NCBI RefSeq assembly: GCF_947499295.1
Contig: NZ_CANMNP010000010.1
Coordinates: 62,001-126,000, forward strand
Length of the DNA stretch: 64,000 nt
Source: an uncultured Roseibium sp.
GTDB taxonomy: Bacteria > Pseudomonadota > Alphaproteobacteria > Rhizobiales > Stappiaceae
Direction: 5' to 3'
The notes under the pieces are model-generated. The model was not told the origin of the DNA. It saw only the letters and a program-made list of their open reading frames with translations, and ran no database searches. Below, piece by piece: positions 37,431-45,955 of the stretch. Position numbers and translations under genes: made by a program. Position 1 is the first letter of the stretch. Every line of letters begins with the position of its first letter.

Positions 37431-37441
37431 GTCTCTGGCAC
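37425..37441. promoter_or_regulatory. Perfect dyad GTGCCA-GTCTC-TGGCAC over the -24 element
   Basis: A six-base perfect inverted repeat with a five-base spacer. Half of it is the -24 box itself. It could be a repressor site over the promoter or chance symmetry of the promoter element. Confidence 0.4.
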
Positions 37442-37733
37442 AGAGAGTATTTTAATTATAATTCAATTACTTATTAAAAATACCAATCCAGGCGCAGAAT
37501 GACACAGTTTGAAAGAAAGCTGAAAATGACTAAAAAAGCGGCAGGCCTGAACAGTTCGCAACCACATTTTGCAAGGCCTGTCTGGCAGGCATGCTCATCT
37601 TCATCACCTTGAGGATTGGAGAAAGGTGCGGGTTTTCAAAAGGACTGGAAACCGTATCTCAAAACGCTTGTAATCTTGCGAGCGCCAAAAAAACGCAGGG
37701 CGCTCGCCATTTGTCGGCGAAGTCAGTCCTGTG
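37442..37733. other. Intergenic region between cox and guanidine operons
   Basis: About 290 bases. Contains an AT-rich tract (37445-37495) near the sigma-54 promoter and an inverted repeat GCGAGCGCC (37678-37686)/GGCGCTCGC (37699-37707) downstream of the small cox-end ORF; its loop, not its end, holds the T-run on the minus strand, so it is at best an atypical terminator. No convincing gene. Confidence 0.5.
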
Positions 37734-37919
37734 TCAGCCTGCAAAGGAGCAAATCTGCAAAAGTGGCGCAAGGTGTTGATCGACCAGGCCAATGCAACAG
37801 GAATGGGCAACCAGCAGAAACGCTGTCAGCAGTGATCCTGTCCCGAGTGCCATCAGAAGAGACGGGTCCCGGGACAACTCTTGAAGACAGGTTTCTTCGC
37901 GAAGTTCAGCATTGGTCAT
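37734..37919 (-). CDS. Small membrane protein at the end of the cox cluster
   Basis: A 61-residue ORF with a very strong ribosome site (AGGAGG six to seven bases before ATG 37919), 35 bases after the coxG stop. A hydrophobic segment (LLMALGTGSLLTAFLLVAHS) spans residues ~21-40 and three cysteines lie in the protein. I do not recognise a family. The start signal and position argue that it is real, and its single helix could anchor something at the membrane. Confidence 0.55.
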   Translation of the reverse strand: MTNAELREETCLQELSRDPSLLMALGTGSLLTAFLLVAHSCCIGLVDQHLAPLLQICSFAG

Positions 37920-37954
37920 CTCAATTCCTCCTGCTTACTTGTTTGAGCCTAGGC

Positions 37955-38563
37955 TCATTCGGCCGCATTTTCGAGCTTGTCTTCATCGGTCTGTTGTTTT
38001 TTCTTGCCGCCGAACAGCCCCCCAAGCCATCCCTTTTTCTCTTCACCCGCAGATGGGTCTTGCGAAGCGTCTCCTAGAGTTTGATCTACCTCGTTAGAGG
38101 AAGCAGCCTCTGTTTCGGGGCTCGGAGCCACTTGCTGTGCAAAGGCAGCAAAGAACTCTCCAGCAAGTCTCTTTGACGTTGAATCGATCAGCCTGGCACC
38201 GAGTTGGGCGAGCTTGCCACCCACCTTCGCATCAACGTCGTAGTGAAGGATCGTTGCATCCGGCCCGTCTTCTTCCAATCGAACAGTCGCACCGCCGCGC
38301 GCAAAACCTGCAACACCGCCAGATCCTTCTCCTTCGATTTTGTAGCCGTTTGGCGGGTCGAGGTCGTTCAGAGTGACTTTTCCCCCAAACGTTGCCTTGA
38401 CCGGCCCAACCTTGAGCTTGACCTTCGCTTCCAGCTCCGTGTCAGAGTGTTTGATGAGTTCTTCACAGCCTGGGATCGAAGCTTTGAGAACGTCCGCGTC
38501 GTTGAGTGCTTCCCAGACTTTTTCACGCGAAGCTTCAATCCGCTGGCTATCTGTCATTTGCAT
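37955..38563 (-). CDS. coxG: CoxG, SRPBCC-family CO dehydrogenase accessory protein
   Basis: A 202-residue protein. Residues ~1-145 are the SRPBCC/CoxG domain with REKVWEALNDADVLKASIPGCEEL and KVGPVKATFGGKVTL, followed by VGGKLAQLGARLIDSTSKRLAGEFF. CoxG has been linked to membrane recruitment of CO dehydrogenase and to quinone binding. The C-terminal ~55 residues are acidic and low-complexity with a short GWLGGLFGG segment but no full membrane helix. GGAGA precedes ATG 38563. Confidence 0.92.
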   Translation of the reverse strand: MQMTDSQRIEASREKVWEALNDADVLKASIPGCEELIKHSDTELEAKVKLKVGPVKATFGGKVTLNDLDPPNGYKIEGEGSGGVAGFARGGATVRLEEDGPDATILHYDVDAKVGGKLAQLGARLIDSTSKRLAGEFFAAFAQQVAPSPETEAASSNEVDQTLGDASQDPSAGEEKKGWLGGLFGGKKKQQTDEDKLENAAE

Positions 38564-38585
38564 GAATTCGTCTCCATTCCTGGTC

Positions 38586-39458
38586 TTAAACGTGTTGTAT
38601 TCGGGACAGCCGTTGGTTCTTGCGACGGACCATCAAAAGTTCAGCGAGGATCGAAAGGGCGATCTCTTCAGGAGTGATTGCACCGAGATCCAGTCCTGCC
38701 GGGCCCTTGATGCGCTCCAGAGCGTCGAAACTGACGCCCTGATCCTTCAGCTTTGATTTCAGGGCTTCGATTTTCCGTCGGCTTCCAACAAAACCCACAT
38801 GCCGTGCTTTTGTTTTGACAGCAGCTTCCAGTGCCGCCAGGTCGCCTCGACCTTGTGTGGAGATGACGATATATGTGTCTGCACTGTTTGAAGTGATGAT
38901 ATTGAAACCGTTGTTCCTGCGCATTTCAGCAGGAAAACCATCTAAATCTTCAAGAGGCCCGCAAATGGTGACATCAAACCCTATTGTGGGCCCTTGATTT
39001 GCAAGAGCCAGAGCAACTGGACTGGCTCCGAAGACGGCAAGTTGCGGGCGAGGCAAAATTGGCTCGATAAATATGTCCATGGTGCCCTGGCTGGGGCACA
39101 TGTTTTTGGCAAACTGTACACCTTCGCGTTCTTCGCCAGGCTCAACACCGAGTTCAGACAAGAGATCTGCCGGCTGAATGGATATCAGCCGGGCTTCACC
39201 ATCATCAAATGCCGTCTTTGCTGCCTTGATCACTGCCGATTTTGCACAACCGCCACCGATCCATCCGCCGACAATCTCACCCTCGCTGGAAATGACCGCC
39301 TTGGCGCCTGCCTTTGCAGCCGTGACTGAGATTGTTCGGACCACAGTTGCCAGCACGAAGGGTTCCTTGCTGGATTGCATCTGGTGGATCAAATCCACCA
39401 GATCACCCGTCAAATCTTGTCCGGCTCTTGAACCTGAAATTGTGCCTGTATGCTTCAT
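38586..39458 (-). CDS. CoxF/CoxI-type XdhC-family maturation protein
   Basis: About 290 residues from ATG 39458, which has GGGGGA before it; ATG 39473 is an alternative. XdhC fold: FVLATVVRTISVTAAKAGAKAVI, GGWIGGGCAKSAV with the conserved Cys, then a Rossmann part with AVFGASPVALALANQGP and VGFVGSRRKIEALK. In CO dehydrogenase clusters this protein takes part in Mo/Cu active-site assembly. CoxI and CoxF are both XdhC-like, and only one copy is here. Confidence 0.88.
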   Translation of the reverse strand: MKHTGTISGSRAGQDLTGDLVDLIHQMQSSKEPFVLATVVRTISVTAAKAGAKAVISSEGEIVGGWIGGGCAKSAVIKAAKTAFDDGEARLISIQPADLLSELGVEPGEEREGVQFAKNMCPSQGTMDIFIEPILPRPQLAVFGASPVALALANQGPTIGFDVTICGPLEDLDGFPAEMRRNNGFNIITSNSADTYIVISTQGRGDLAALEAAVKTKARHVGFVGSRRKIEALKSKLKDQGVSFDALERIKGPAGLDLGAITPEEIALSILAELLMVRRKNQRLSRIQHV

Positions 39459-39476
39459 TGGTGCATCCCCCATGGA

Positions 39477-40676
39477 TCAAAGCCCGGCCAGGTAAGGTTC
39501 AAGCGCTGCAAGACTTTCAAGATTATGCGCAGGCGCAAAGAGATCGACATGCGGCAATGCTGCCTGCATACCGCCCGCTGAGGGCTCATAGCCCTCCCAA
39601 CCGATAAGCGGGTTGAGCCAGACGATCCGTCGACAACGGCGTCTGAGACGCGCCATTTCTTCTCCCAGAACATCGGGAGCGCCCGTGTCGTATCCATCCG
39701 ACAAGATCATCACGCAAGTTCGCGAATGAATAACCCGCGCAGCGTGCCAACGATTGAAGTCAGCCAATGCTTCACCGATTTTGGTACCACCGCCCACGCC
39801 TTGCGCCATCAGCCCCAGGCGATCCAACGCCCGACCGGCATCTCGCTCTGAAAGCGCAGACGAGACATGGACGAGGCGAGTGTGAAACAGGAATGCTTCG
39901 GCTTCGCGAAAATTGTCCAGGATACCGTGCACGAAACGGGTGAAGACGCCTGTATAGTTGTTCATGGATCCGGACGCATCCAACAGGACCACAAGCCTGA
40001 GCTGCTGCTGGCGCGGTCCTTTTCGGATCAGTTCGAGAGGCGTACCGCCATGAGCGATGGAATGGCGGATCGTCCGGCGCAAATCCAGGCGACGCGCCTT
40101 TCGTTTCTGACGGTCTCTCCGCGTGAGCCGCACACGCATGGACCGCGACAGTCTTTCCGCAAGTTCATGAGCCTGTTTCAAGGCTTCGGGATCTTCTATC
40201 TTCCTGAAGTCTATTTGCCCGAGATTTTCAGCGACGCTTGCACCTTCTCTCCGGCCAGAAGGCGTTTCACTGGTTTCTTCATCTTCCTCGCCGGGTTGAC
40301 GTTCGACATCTCCAGCGATTGTGTCCTGCCGACAGCCTTCCACATCAACCATCTCTCGGATGGTTTTCATACCTTTGCGCGGGCTGGAGCCACTGATTTT
40401 CACACCGGATTTCACGCCTCTGCCAACCCAGTATGCGTCGAACAGTTCGTCGAACTTTTTCCAATCCGAAAGACGTCCGCAAAAAAGTGTGCGGAACGAT
40501 GATTTCAACCTGTCTTGCCGGTGCACGAAAGGTGACTGAAGAAGACGCAATGCATCACTTGTCTCGGCCAATCCCACCTTGAAGCCGCTGTCGCGCAATG
40601 ACCGGACAAACCCCGCAAGCCGTGCACGCAAAACAGCTCCAACGTCTTCACGTGTTTCAAGGCGCAGAGCGTTCAT
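39477..40676 (-). CDS. coxE: CoxE, VWA-domain CO dehydrogenase maturation protein
   Basis: About 399 residues. The C-terminal half is a von Willebrand A domain with the MIDAS start LVVLLDASGSMNNYTG, plus TKIGEALADFN and ILSDGYDTG. The N-terminal part is basic and holds RRTIRHSIAHGGTPLEL. CoxE works with the AAA ATPase CoxD in placing copper/sulfur at the active site. GTG 40679 is an alternative start. It follows coxD with no gap. Confidence 0.93.
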   Translation of the reverse strand: MNALRLETREDVGAVLRARLAGFVRSLRDSGFKVGLAETSDALRLLQSPFVHRQDRLKSSFRTLFCGRLSDWKKFDELFDAYWVGRGVKSGVKISGSSPRKGMKTIREMVDVEGCRQDTIAGDVERQPGEEDEETSETPSGRREGASVAENLGQIDFRKIEDPEALKQAHELAERLSRSMRVRLTRRDRQKRKARRLDLRRTIRHSIAHGGTPLELIRKGPRQQQLRLVVLLDASGSMNNYTGVFTRFVHGILDNFREAEAFLFHTRLVHVSSALSERDAGRALDRLGLMAQGVGGGTKIGEALADFNRWHAARVIHSRTCVMILSDGYDTGAPDVLGEEMARLRRRCRRIVWLNPLIGWEGYEPSAGGMQAALPHVDLFAPAHNLESLAALEPYLAGL

Positions 40677-40679
40677 CAC

Positions 40680-41561
40680 TCAAGCCACCTTTCCAAGCAG
40701 CCTGTCGGTAACTTCAACTGTCACCCGAGACTTGTCTTCACGGGTTTTCAAGACACAGGTCAAGGTGTCGAAAACCAGCTCTCTGTTTTTGTGCAGGTCT
40801 TTCGCTCCCAGTCCCAGAAGCGCCGCCGCCCAATCGATCGTTTCCGCAACGCCGGGGATCTTGACCAGATCTTCCTTGCGCAGTTTGCCCATGAGTTCAG
40901 AAATCTGAAGTGCCAACCGGGCATCGAGGCCGTCGACCCTTGAAAGCAGAATTCGCGCTTCGCGGTCAGGCGTCGGATAGTCGACATAGTGATAAAGACA
41001 TCTGCGCCGCAGCGCATCTGACAATTCCCGCGTTCCATTTGAAGTCAGCACAACACGCGGGATCGTGACGGCCTCGACCGTTCCCAATTCGGGTATCGAG
41101 ACCTGATAATCCGAAAGAATTTCAAGAAGAAACGCTTCGAACTCTTCGTCAGCCCGATCTATTTCGTCGATCAGCAGAACAGGCGGTTCAGCCTGTCTTA
41201 TCGCCGAAAGGAGAGGGCGTTCCAGAAGATATTTTTCTGAAAAAACAGCTTCCTCGACACTGTTGGCGTCATCTCCAGATCCTTCCCTTGCCTTTATTGC
41301 AAGGAGCTGTCGCTGGTAGTTCCATTCGTAAATGGCATCGGACCGGTCGAGGCCTTCGTAACACTGCAGACGGATAAGGTCTGTTTCCTCCAGACGTGCC
41401 AGCGCCTTGGCGACCTCCGTTTTCCCGACGCCGGCTTCACCTTCAAGAAGCAAGGGGCGACCCAGCATTTCAGTCAAAACAAGAGCAGTCGCCAGTCCCT
41501 CATCGGCGACATAGCCCGTTTTTGCCAATGCCTCTGCAATTTGGTCTTTGGTCTTACTCAT
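40680..41561 (-). CDS. coxD: CoxD, MoxR-type AAA+ ATPase for CO dehydrogenase maturation
   Basis: A 293-residue AAA+ ATPase. Walker A GEAGVGKTEVAKAL, Walker B LLIDEIDRADEEFEAFLLE and sensor SNGTRELSDALRRRCLY are all present. In Oligotropha CoxD drives partial unfolding of apo-CoxL for Cu/S insertion. It is encoded after coxL with a 157-base gap and ahead of coxE. Confidence 0.94.
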   Translation of the reverse strand: MSKTKDQIAEALAKTGYVADEGLATALVLTEMLGRPLLLEGEAGVGKTEVAKALARLEETDLIRLQCYEGLDRSDAIYEWNYQRQLLAIKAREGSGDDANSVEEAVFSEKYLLERPLLSAIRQAEPPVLLIDEIDRADEEFEAFLLEILSDYQVSIPELGTVEAVTIPRVVLTSNGTRELSDALRRRCLYHYVDYPTPDREARILLSRVDGLDARLALQISELMGKLRKEDLVKIPGVAETIDWAAALLGLGAKDLHKNRELVFDTLTCVLKTREDKSRVTVEVTDRLLGKVA

Positions 41562-41718
41562 CCGATTGCACTTCGTTCGAGTTGAGGAGATGAGGAGCAG
41601 ACTTCACTGTCCTCGAGATCTTCCGGACAGTGAACTTGGTCGGAGGTTCGATCGGCAATATCCGATAAAAGCCTTCTTGGGCCGCATTCTTGCGATGCGG
41701 CCCAAGACGTCAGCAACC

Positions 41719-44139
41719 TCAGCCGTGAGCGCCGAGTTCTTTGGCAGCCTGCCAGATCCGCCACGCATCGTGCGGCATCTGGATATGGGTGCTCCCAAGA
41801 AACTGAAAGGCGTCGTTCACGGCGTTCGAGAAAGCCGGCACACCGCCGACATTGGGGCTTTCACCCACGCCCTTTGCGCCGATCGGATGATGCGGGCTGG
41901 GCGTTACCGTATGGTCGGTTTCCCAATGAGGTGTTTCAACAGCCGTTGGAATGAAGAAGTCCATGAAAGACGCCCCCATAACATTGCCGGTTTCGTCGTA
42001 GCGGATCTCCTGACCCATTGCGATCGCGAATGCCTCTGTCAGTCCGCCATGCACCTGGCCCTCGATAATCATCGGATTGATGCGCGTGCCGCAATCATCG
42101 AGTGCGTAGAAACGCCGGGTCTTGGCCACGCCTGTATCAACGTCGATATCCATGACGCAGAAGTAAGCGCCAAACGGATAGGTCATGTTGGGCGGATCAT
42201 AGTAGCTGACCGCTTCGAGACCCGGCTCAATTCCCTGAGGGGGTGCATGATAAGCAGCCCAGGCGATTTCCTTCATGGACTTACGGGCTTGCGGATTGCC
42301 TTTTACCTGAAAACCGTCGACATCCCATTCCAGATCATACTCGGACACTTCCAACATGTGCGCCGCGATCATTTGAGCCTTGTTGCGGATCTTGCGCGCT
42401 GCAAGAGCAATTGCCGCACCCGCAACAGGTGTCGACCGGGAGCCGTATGTTCCAAGGCCATAAGGTGCCGTGTCGGTGTCACCTTCTTCGACCATGATGT
42501 CATCAGCCGGAATGCCGATTTCCGTCGCGATGATCTGGGCCCAAGTTGTCTCATGACCTTGACCCTGCGACTTGGTCCCCATTCGCGAAATCACCGACCC
42601 CGTCGGGTGGACACGAATTTCTGCGCTGTCGAACATGGCAACGCCCAGAATATCGCAATTCTTGGATGGTCCAGCGCCGACTATCTCCGTGAAGAAAGAT
42701 ACGCCAATCCCCATGATTTCCCGGGTCTCGCCGCGCTTGAACGCTTCTTGCTTAGCCTTCTGTTCCGCGCGCAATTCTCGATAGCCGATCGTATCCATCG
42801 CCTTGTGCATGGCGGTATGATAATCGCCGCTGTCGTATTCCCAGCCGAGCGCCGACTGATAGGGGAACTGTTCCGGTTTGACGAAATTCTTGATCCGAAG
42901 GTCAGCAGGATCCATACCGAGCTTCTGGGCCAGAATATCCATGCCCCGTTCAATACAATAGGCTGCTTCCGTCACACGGAACGAGCACCGATAGGCAACG
43001 CCACCCGGTGCCTTGTTGGTATAGACCCCATCAACTTCAAGATGAGCTGTTGGAAAGTCATAGGACCCTGTGACGATGTTGAAGAAACCTGCCGGCCATT
43101 TGGACGGATCGGCACACGCATCGAAACCGCCGTGATCGGCAAGAACATGAACTTTCAGACCGGTCACCGTACCGTCGTTCTTTGCCGCGATTTCCGTTGT
43201 CATATGATAATCGCGGGCAAACGAGGTCGTGGAGAGGTTCTCCATTCGATCCTCGACCCATTTGACCGGAACGCCCGTTACGATTGAGGCAACGATCGAG
43301 CAGATGTAGCCAGGATAGGCGCCAACCTTGTTACCAAACCCCCCACCAATGTCCGGTGCAATCACGTGGATCTTGTGCTCAGGTATGGTGGACAGCAGCG
43401 ACGCGACCGTTCGAATGACGTGCGGTGCCTGGAACGTCCCCCAGACCGTCAATTCGCCCTTCACCTTGTCCATGGAGGCGACACACTGACAGGTCTCAAG
43501 CGGAGAGGGGTGCGTACGGTGATAGGAAATCATTTCCTTGACCGTGACATCCGCTTCCGTAAACGCTTTTGACGTTTCGTCCTTATCGCCGACTTCCCAC
43601 GTAAAGATATGGTTGTGATGTTTGCGCGGTCCGTGCGCACCTTCCATCTTGCCGTCCAGGTCCGGTCTGAGGACCGGCGCGTCTTCATCCAAGGACTTGA
43701 ATGGATCGGTCAGTACGGGAAGTTCCTCGTATTCGACTTCAACCAACTGTATTGCGTCGTCCGCAATGTAACGGTTTTCAGCCACGACAAAGGCAACTTC
43801 CTGGTTCTGATAAAGCACCTTGCCGTCTGCCAGCACCATCTGAACGTCACCGGCAAGCGTCGGCATCCAGGCCAGGTTGACACCCTTAAGGTCTTCAGCC
43901 GTTAGAACAGCAATGACGCCGGGCAATTTCAGAGCCTCGGACGCGTCGATCTTGGTGACCTTCGCGTGGGCATAGGGAGAACGAACGAAATCGCCAAACA
44001 CCATGCCGGGGAGTTTCAGATCGTCCACATACTGGCCTTTGCCTTGTGTGAACCGGATGTCTTCTACGCGTTTGCGTTTGCAGCCCATGCCTTCAAGTGC
44101 TGCTTCACGCTGTTCCCGTGTCGGGGTCATGTCGTTCAT
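41719..44139 (-). CDS. coxL: Aerobic CO dehydrogenase large subunit, form I
   Basis: An 806-residue molybdenum protein. The active-site loop reads AYRCSFR with Cys385 (the copper-bridging Cys388 position in Oligotropha), which marks form I, true CO-oxidising enzymes. Other Moco-binding stretches are [30 protein letters not shown] and [17 protein letters not shown] with the catalytic Glu. It oxidises CO to CO2 at the inner-membrane face with CoxM and CoxS. The start ATG has GGAGG before it and overlaps the coxS stop by four bases. A long open frame on the opposite strand is a shadow. Confidence 0.97.
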   Translation of the reverse strand: MNDMTPTREQREAALEGMGCKRKRVEDIRFTQGKGQYVDDLKLPGMVFGDFVRSPYAHAKVTKIDASEALKLPGVIAVLTAEDLKGVNLAWMPTLAGDVQMVLADGKVLYQNQEVAFVVAENRYIADDAIQLVEVEYEELPVLTDPFKSLDEDAPVLRPDLDGKMEGAHGPRKHHNHIFTWEVGDKDETSKAFTEADVTVKEMISYHRTHPSPLETCQCVASMDKVKGELTVWGTFQAPHVIRTVASLLSTIPEHKIHVIAPDIGGGFGNKVGAYPGYICSIVASIVTGVPVKWVEDRMENLSTTSFARDYHMTTEIAAKNDGTVTGLKVHVLADHGGFDACADPSKWPAGFFNIVTGSYDFPTAHLEVDGVYTNKAPGGVAYRCSFRVTEAAYCIERGMDILAQKLGMDPADLRIKNFVKPEQFPYQSALGWEYDSGDYHTAMHKAMDTIGYRELRAEQKAKQEAFKRGETREIMGIGVSFFTEIVGAGPSKNCDILGVAMFDSAEIRVHPTGSVISRMGTKSQGQGHETTWAQIIATEIGIPADDIMVEEGDTDTAPYGLGTYGSRSTPVAGAAIALAARKIRNKAQMIAAHMLEVSEYDLEWDVDGFQVKGNPQARKSMKEIAWAAYHAPPQGIEPGLEAVSYYDPPNMTYPFGAYFCVMDIDVDTGVAKTRRFYALDDCGTRINPMIIEGQVHGGLTEAFAIAMGQEIRYDETGNVMGASFMDFFIPTAVETPHWETDHTVTPSPHHPIGAKGVGESPNVGGVPAFSNAVNDAFQFLGSTHIQMPHDAWRIWQAAKELGAHG

Positions 44140-44645
44140 TCTGCAGCCTCCTGAATGTCAGTGCCGTTCAGCTTTGCTGCGGCGTACTGGATGGCCTTGA
44201 CGATGTTCTGATATCCGGTGCAACGGCATAGGTTGCCGGAAATTCCCATACGGATTTCGTCTTCCGTCGGGTTGGGATTTTCCTTCAAAAGCGTGTGGGC
44301 GCGCATAATCATTCCAGGGGTGCAAAAACCGCACTGAAGACCATGCATCTGGCGGAACCCTTCCTGGAGCGCAGAAAGCGTTCCATCCGGGTTGGCCATG
44401 CCTTCGATCGTGGTTAGCTCTGCACCATTTGCCTGGACGGCGAAAACAGTACAGGTCTTCACCGACATGCCGTTCATCTCCACAGTGCAGGCACCGCAAT
44501 GGGATGTTTCACAGCCGATATGCGGCCCCGTCAGATTTAGATCTTCGCGCAAAAAATGGATAAGAAGCGTGCGTGGCTCCACAAAGCGTTGCACTTTCTT
44601 GCCGTTCACGGTCAAGCTGACCGGGACCTGTTCAATATCACTCAT
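44136..44645 (-). CDS. coxS: Aerobic CO dehydrogenase small subunit (2Fe-2S)
   Basis: A 169-residue iron-sulfur subunit with two clusters: [14 protein letters not shown] and [12 protein letters not shown] with [11 protein letters not shown]. It passes electrons from CoxL to CoxM. GGGAG stands before ATG 44645. Length and motif order are standard. Confidence 0.97.
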   Translation of the reverse strand: MSDIEQVPVSLTVNGKKVQRFVEPRTLLIHFLREDLNLTGPHIGCETSHCGACTVEMNGMSVKTCTVFAVQANGAELTTIEGMANPDGTLSALQEGFRQMHGLQCGFCTPGMIMRAHTLLKENPNPTEDEIRMGISGNLCRCTGYQNIVKAIQYAAAKLNGTDIQEAAE

Positions 44646-44666
44646 TTGTCTCTCCCAAAATCCTGA

Positions 44667-45533
44667 TCAGCCCTGAGCCCGCTCGGCCGCACGTGCGAGC
44701 GCGCGCTCCAGCATGACACCAGCCATCTTGGTTCGATATTCGGCAGGTCCACGGCCATCTGAGGCCGGTTCCGTGATGGCTTCCGCGGCTGCGACCGCAC
44801 GCTTGATTGTGTCGCTGTCAAGCGATGAACCCGTCAGTATTTCGCCAGCTTCCTTCGCAAAAAGGGGCGTGTCGGCGACGTTGGTGAGCGCAACCGAACA
44901 AGTGCTTACTGCCCCGCCAGACATTGTAAGTACGACTGCAGCGGCAGCGGTCGCATAGTCTCCGACTTTCCGCTTGAGTTTCTCGTAGGCATAACCATGT
45001 CCGGACGGTGGTACCGGGATCCTGATGGATGTCAGGATCTCTTCGGGTGCAAGAGCGGTGAAATAGGCGGCTTCATAAAAATCCCGAGCCGGAACGCGCC
45101 TGTCCCCGTCCGGACCCGTCAATACGTAATCGGCGTTGAGGCACTGCATGAGTGCCGGCATGTCGTTACCCGGATCTCCATTGGCGACATTGCCGCCAAG
45201 CGTACCAAGATACCTGATTTGCGGATCGGCGATCAGTTCCGACGTCTCGCGGACAATCGGCAGTTTCGCAGCGAGCAACTCTGAGGCGATCAAGTCGCTC
45301 TGGGTGGTCATTGCCCCGACGGTGATCGTGTCGCCGTCTTCAGCCACACCCTTCAGATCAGCGATCCCGCCAAGATCGACTAAATGTTCAGGAGCAGCCA
45401 TCCGGAGCTTCATCATCGGAATGAGGCTATGCCCACCTGACAGCGGCCTTGCTTCATCTCCATGACTAACCAGGATTGCAACTGCTTCGGCCACCGATGA
45501 TGGCCGGTGATAGGTGAATTCACCAGGTATCAC
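44667..45533 (-). CDS. coxM: Aerobic CO dehydrogenase medium subunit (FAD)
   Basis: About 288 residues from GTG 45533, which has GGGAGG upstream; the reading frame continues upstream to 45680 but without family similarity. VIPGEFTYHRPSSVAEAV is the typical start. FAD-binding motifs: PLSGGHSLIPMMKLR and YLGTLGGNVANGDPGNDMPAL. It carries electrons toward the quinone pool. First structural gene of the operon, 21 bases from coxS. Confidence 0.96.
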   Translation of the reverse strand: MIPGEFTYHRPSSVAEAVAILVSHGDEARPLSGGHSLIPMMKLRMAAPEHLVDLGGIADLKGVAEDGDTITVGAMTTQSDLIASELLAAKLPIVRETSELIADPQIRYLGTLGGNVANGDPGNDMPALMQCLNADYVLTGPDGDRRVPARDFYEAAYFTALAPEEILTSIRIPVPPSGHGYAYEKLKRKVGDYATAAAAVVLTMSGGAVSTCSVALTNVADTPLFAKEAGEILTGSSLDSDTIKRAVAAAEAITEPASDGRGPAEYRTKMAGVMLERALARAAERAQG

Positions 45534-45955
45534 GTCCGTTTCCTCCCTCAACCGGTTCTGAAAGAGAACCGAAGCCGAACACCTCAACGCGTTAACAAAC
45601 GCCTGGGCCGGCCAGACCGTGCACCGCCTCCAGGAGTGGTGGCAGATTGTCACATGCTTGAAGGTTGGGAAAAGGTGCACCGCACACTCAAGGCACCATG
45701 CATTAACAGCACCAGCTTATGCACAAACGACGCAATCACTTGCACGAAATACGGCAATAACTCTTACGCATTTCATCGGACCGGCAATCCAATTTCCCAG
45801 GAAAGTGACATAAAATCTGAGCTTTAACGCAAGGAATACTATTCCTATAAACGATTGAGGAATTGACCATCCGTTCGTGCAGGCTTGCACGAACGGCGAC
45901 AATTTCGAGCGAAATTGCACTGCACAAATGTAGGCAAAATCTGAGGATTGACGAG
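45534..45955. promoter_or_regulatory. cox regulatory region between coxC and coxM, rich in repeats
   Basis: About 420 bases. It holds: an inverted repeat GGTTCT-GAAAG-AGAACC (45554-45570) just before the coxM ribosome site; two related direct repeats TGCACAAACGACGCAAT (45720-45736) and TGCACGAAATACGGCAAT (45741-45758), 21 bases apart; a repeated AAAATCTGAG (45812-45821, 45936-45945); a ten-base perfect stem CCGTTCGTGC/GCACGAACGG (45871-45896); and CAATTTCG-AG-CGAAATTG (45900-45917). LytTR regulators bind short direct repeats, so the 45720-45758 pair is a candidate CoxC operator. No gene is seen. Confidence 0.55.

Noticed and set aside
37678-37707. Intrinsic terminator after the cox cluster
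   Set aside because: The GCGAGCGCC/GGCGCTCGC repeat has its T-run inside the loop on the relevant strand, not after the stem.
41548-43287. 579-codon open frame on the plus strand opposite coxL
   Set aside because: It is an antisense shadow of coxL caused by high G+C and codon use; no domain, no ribosome site and no family features, while coxL is unambiguous.
45871-45896. Intrinsic terminator after coxC
   Set aside because: Good stem but no T-run on either side.
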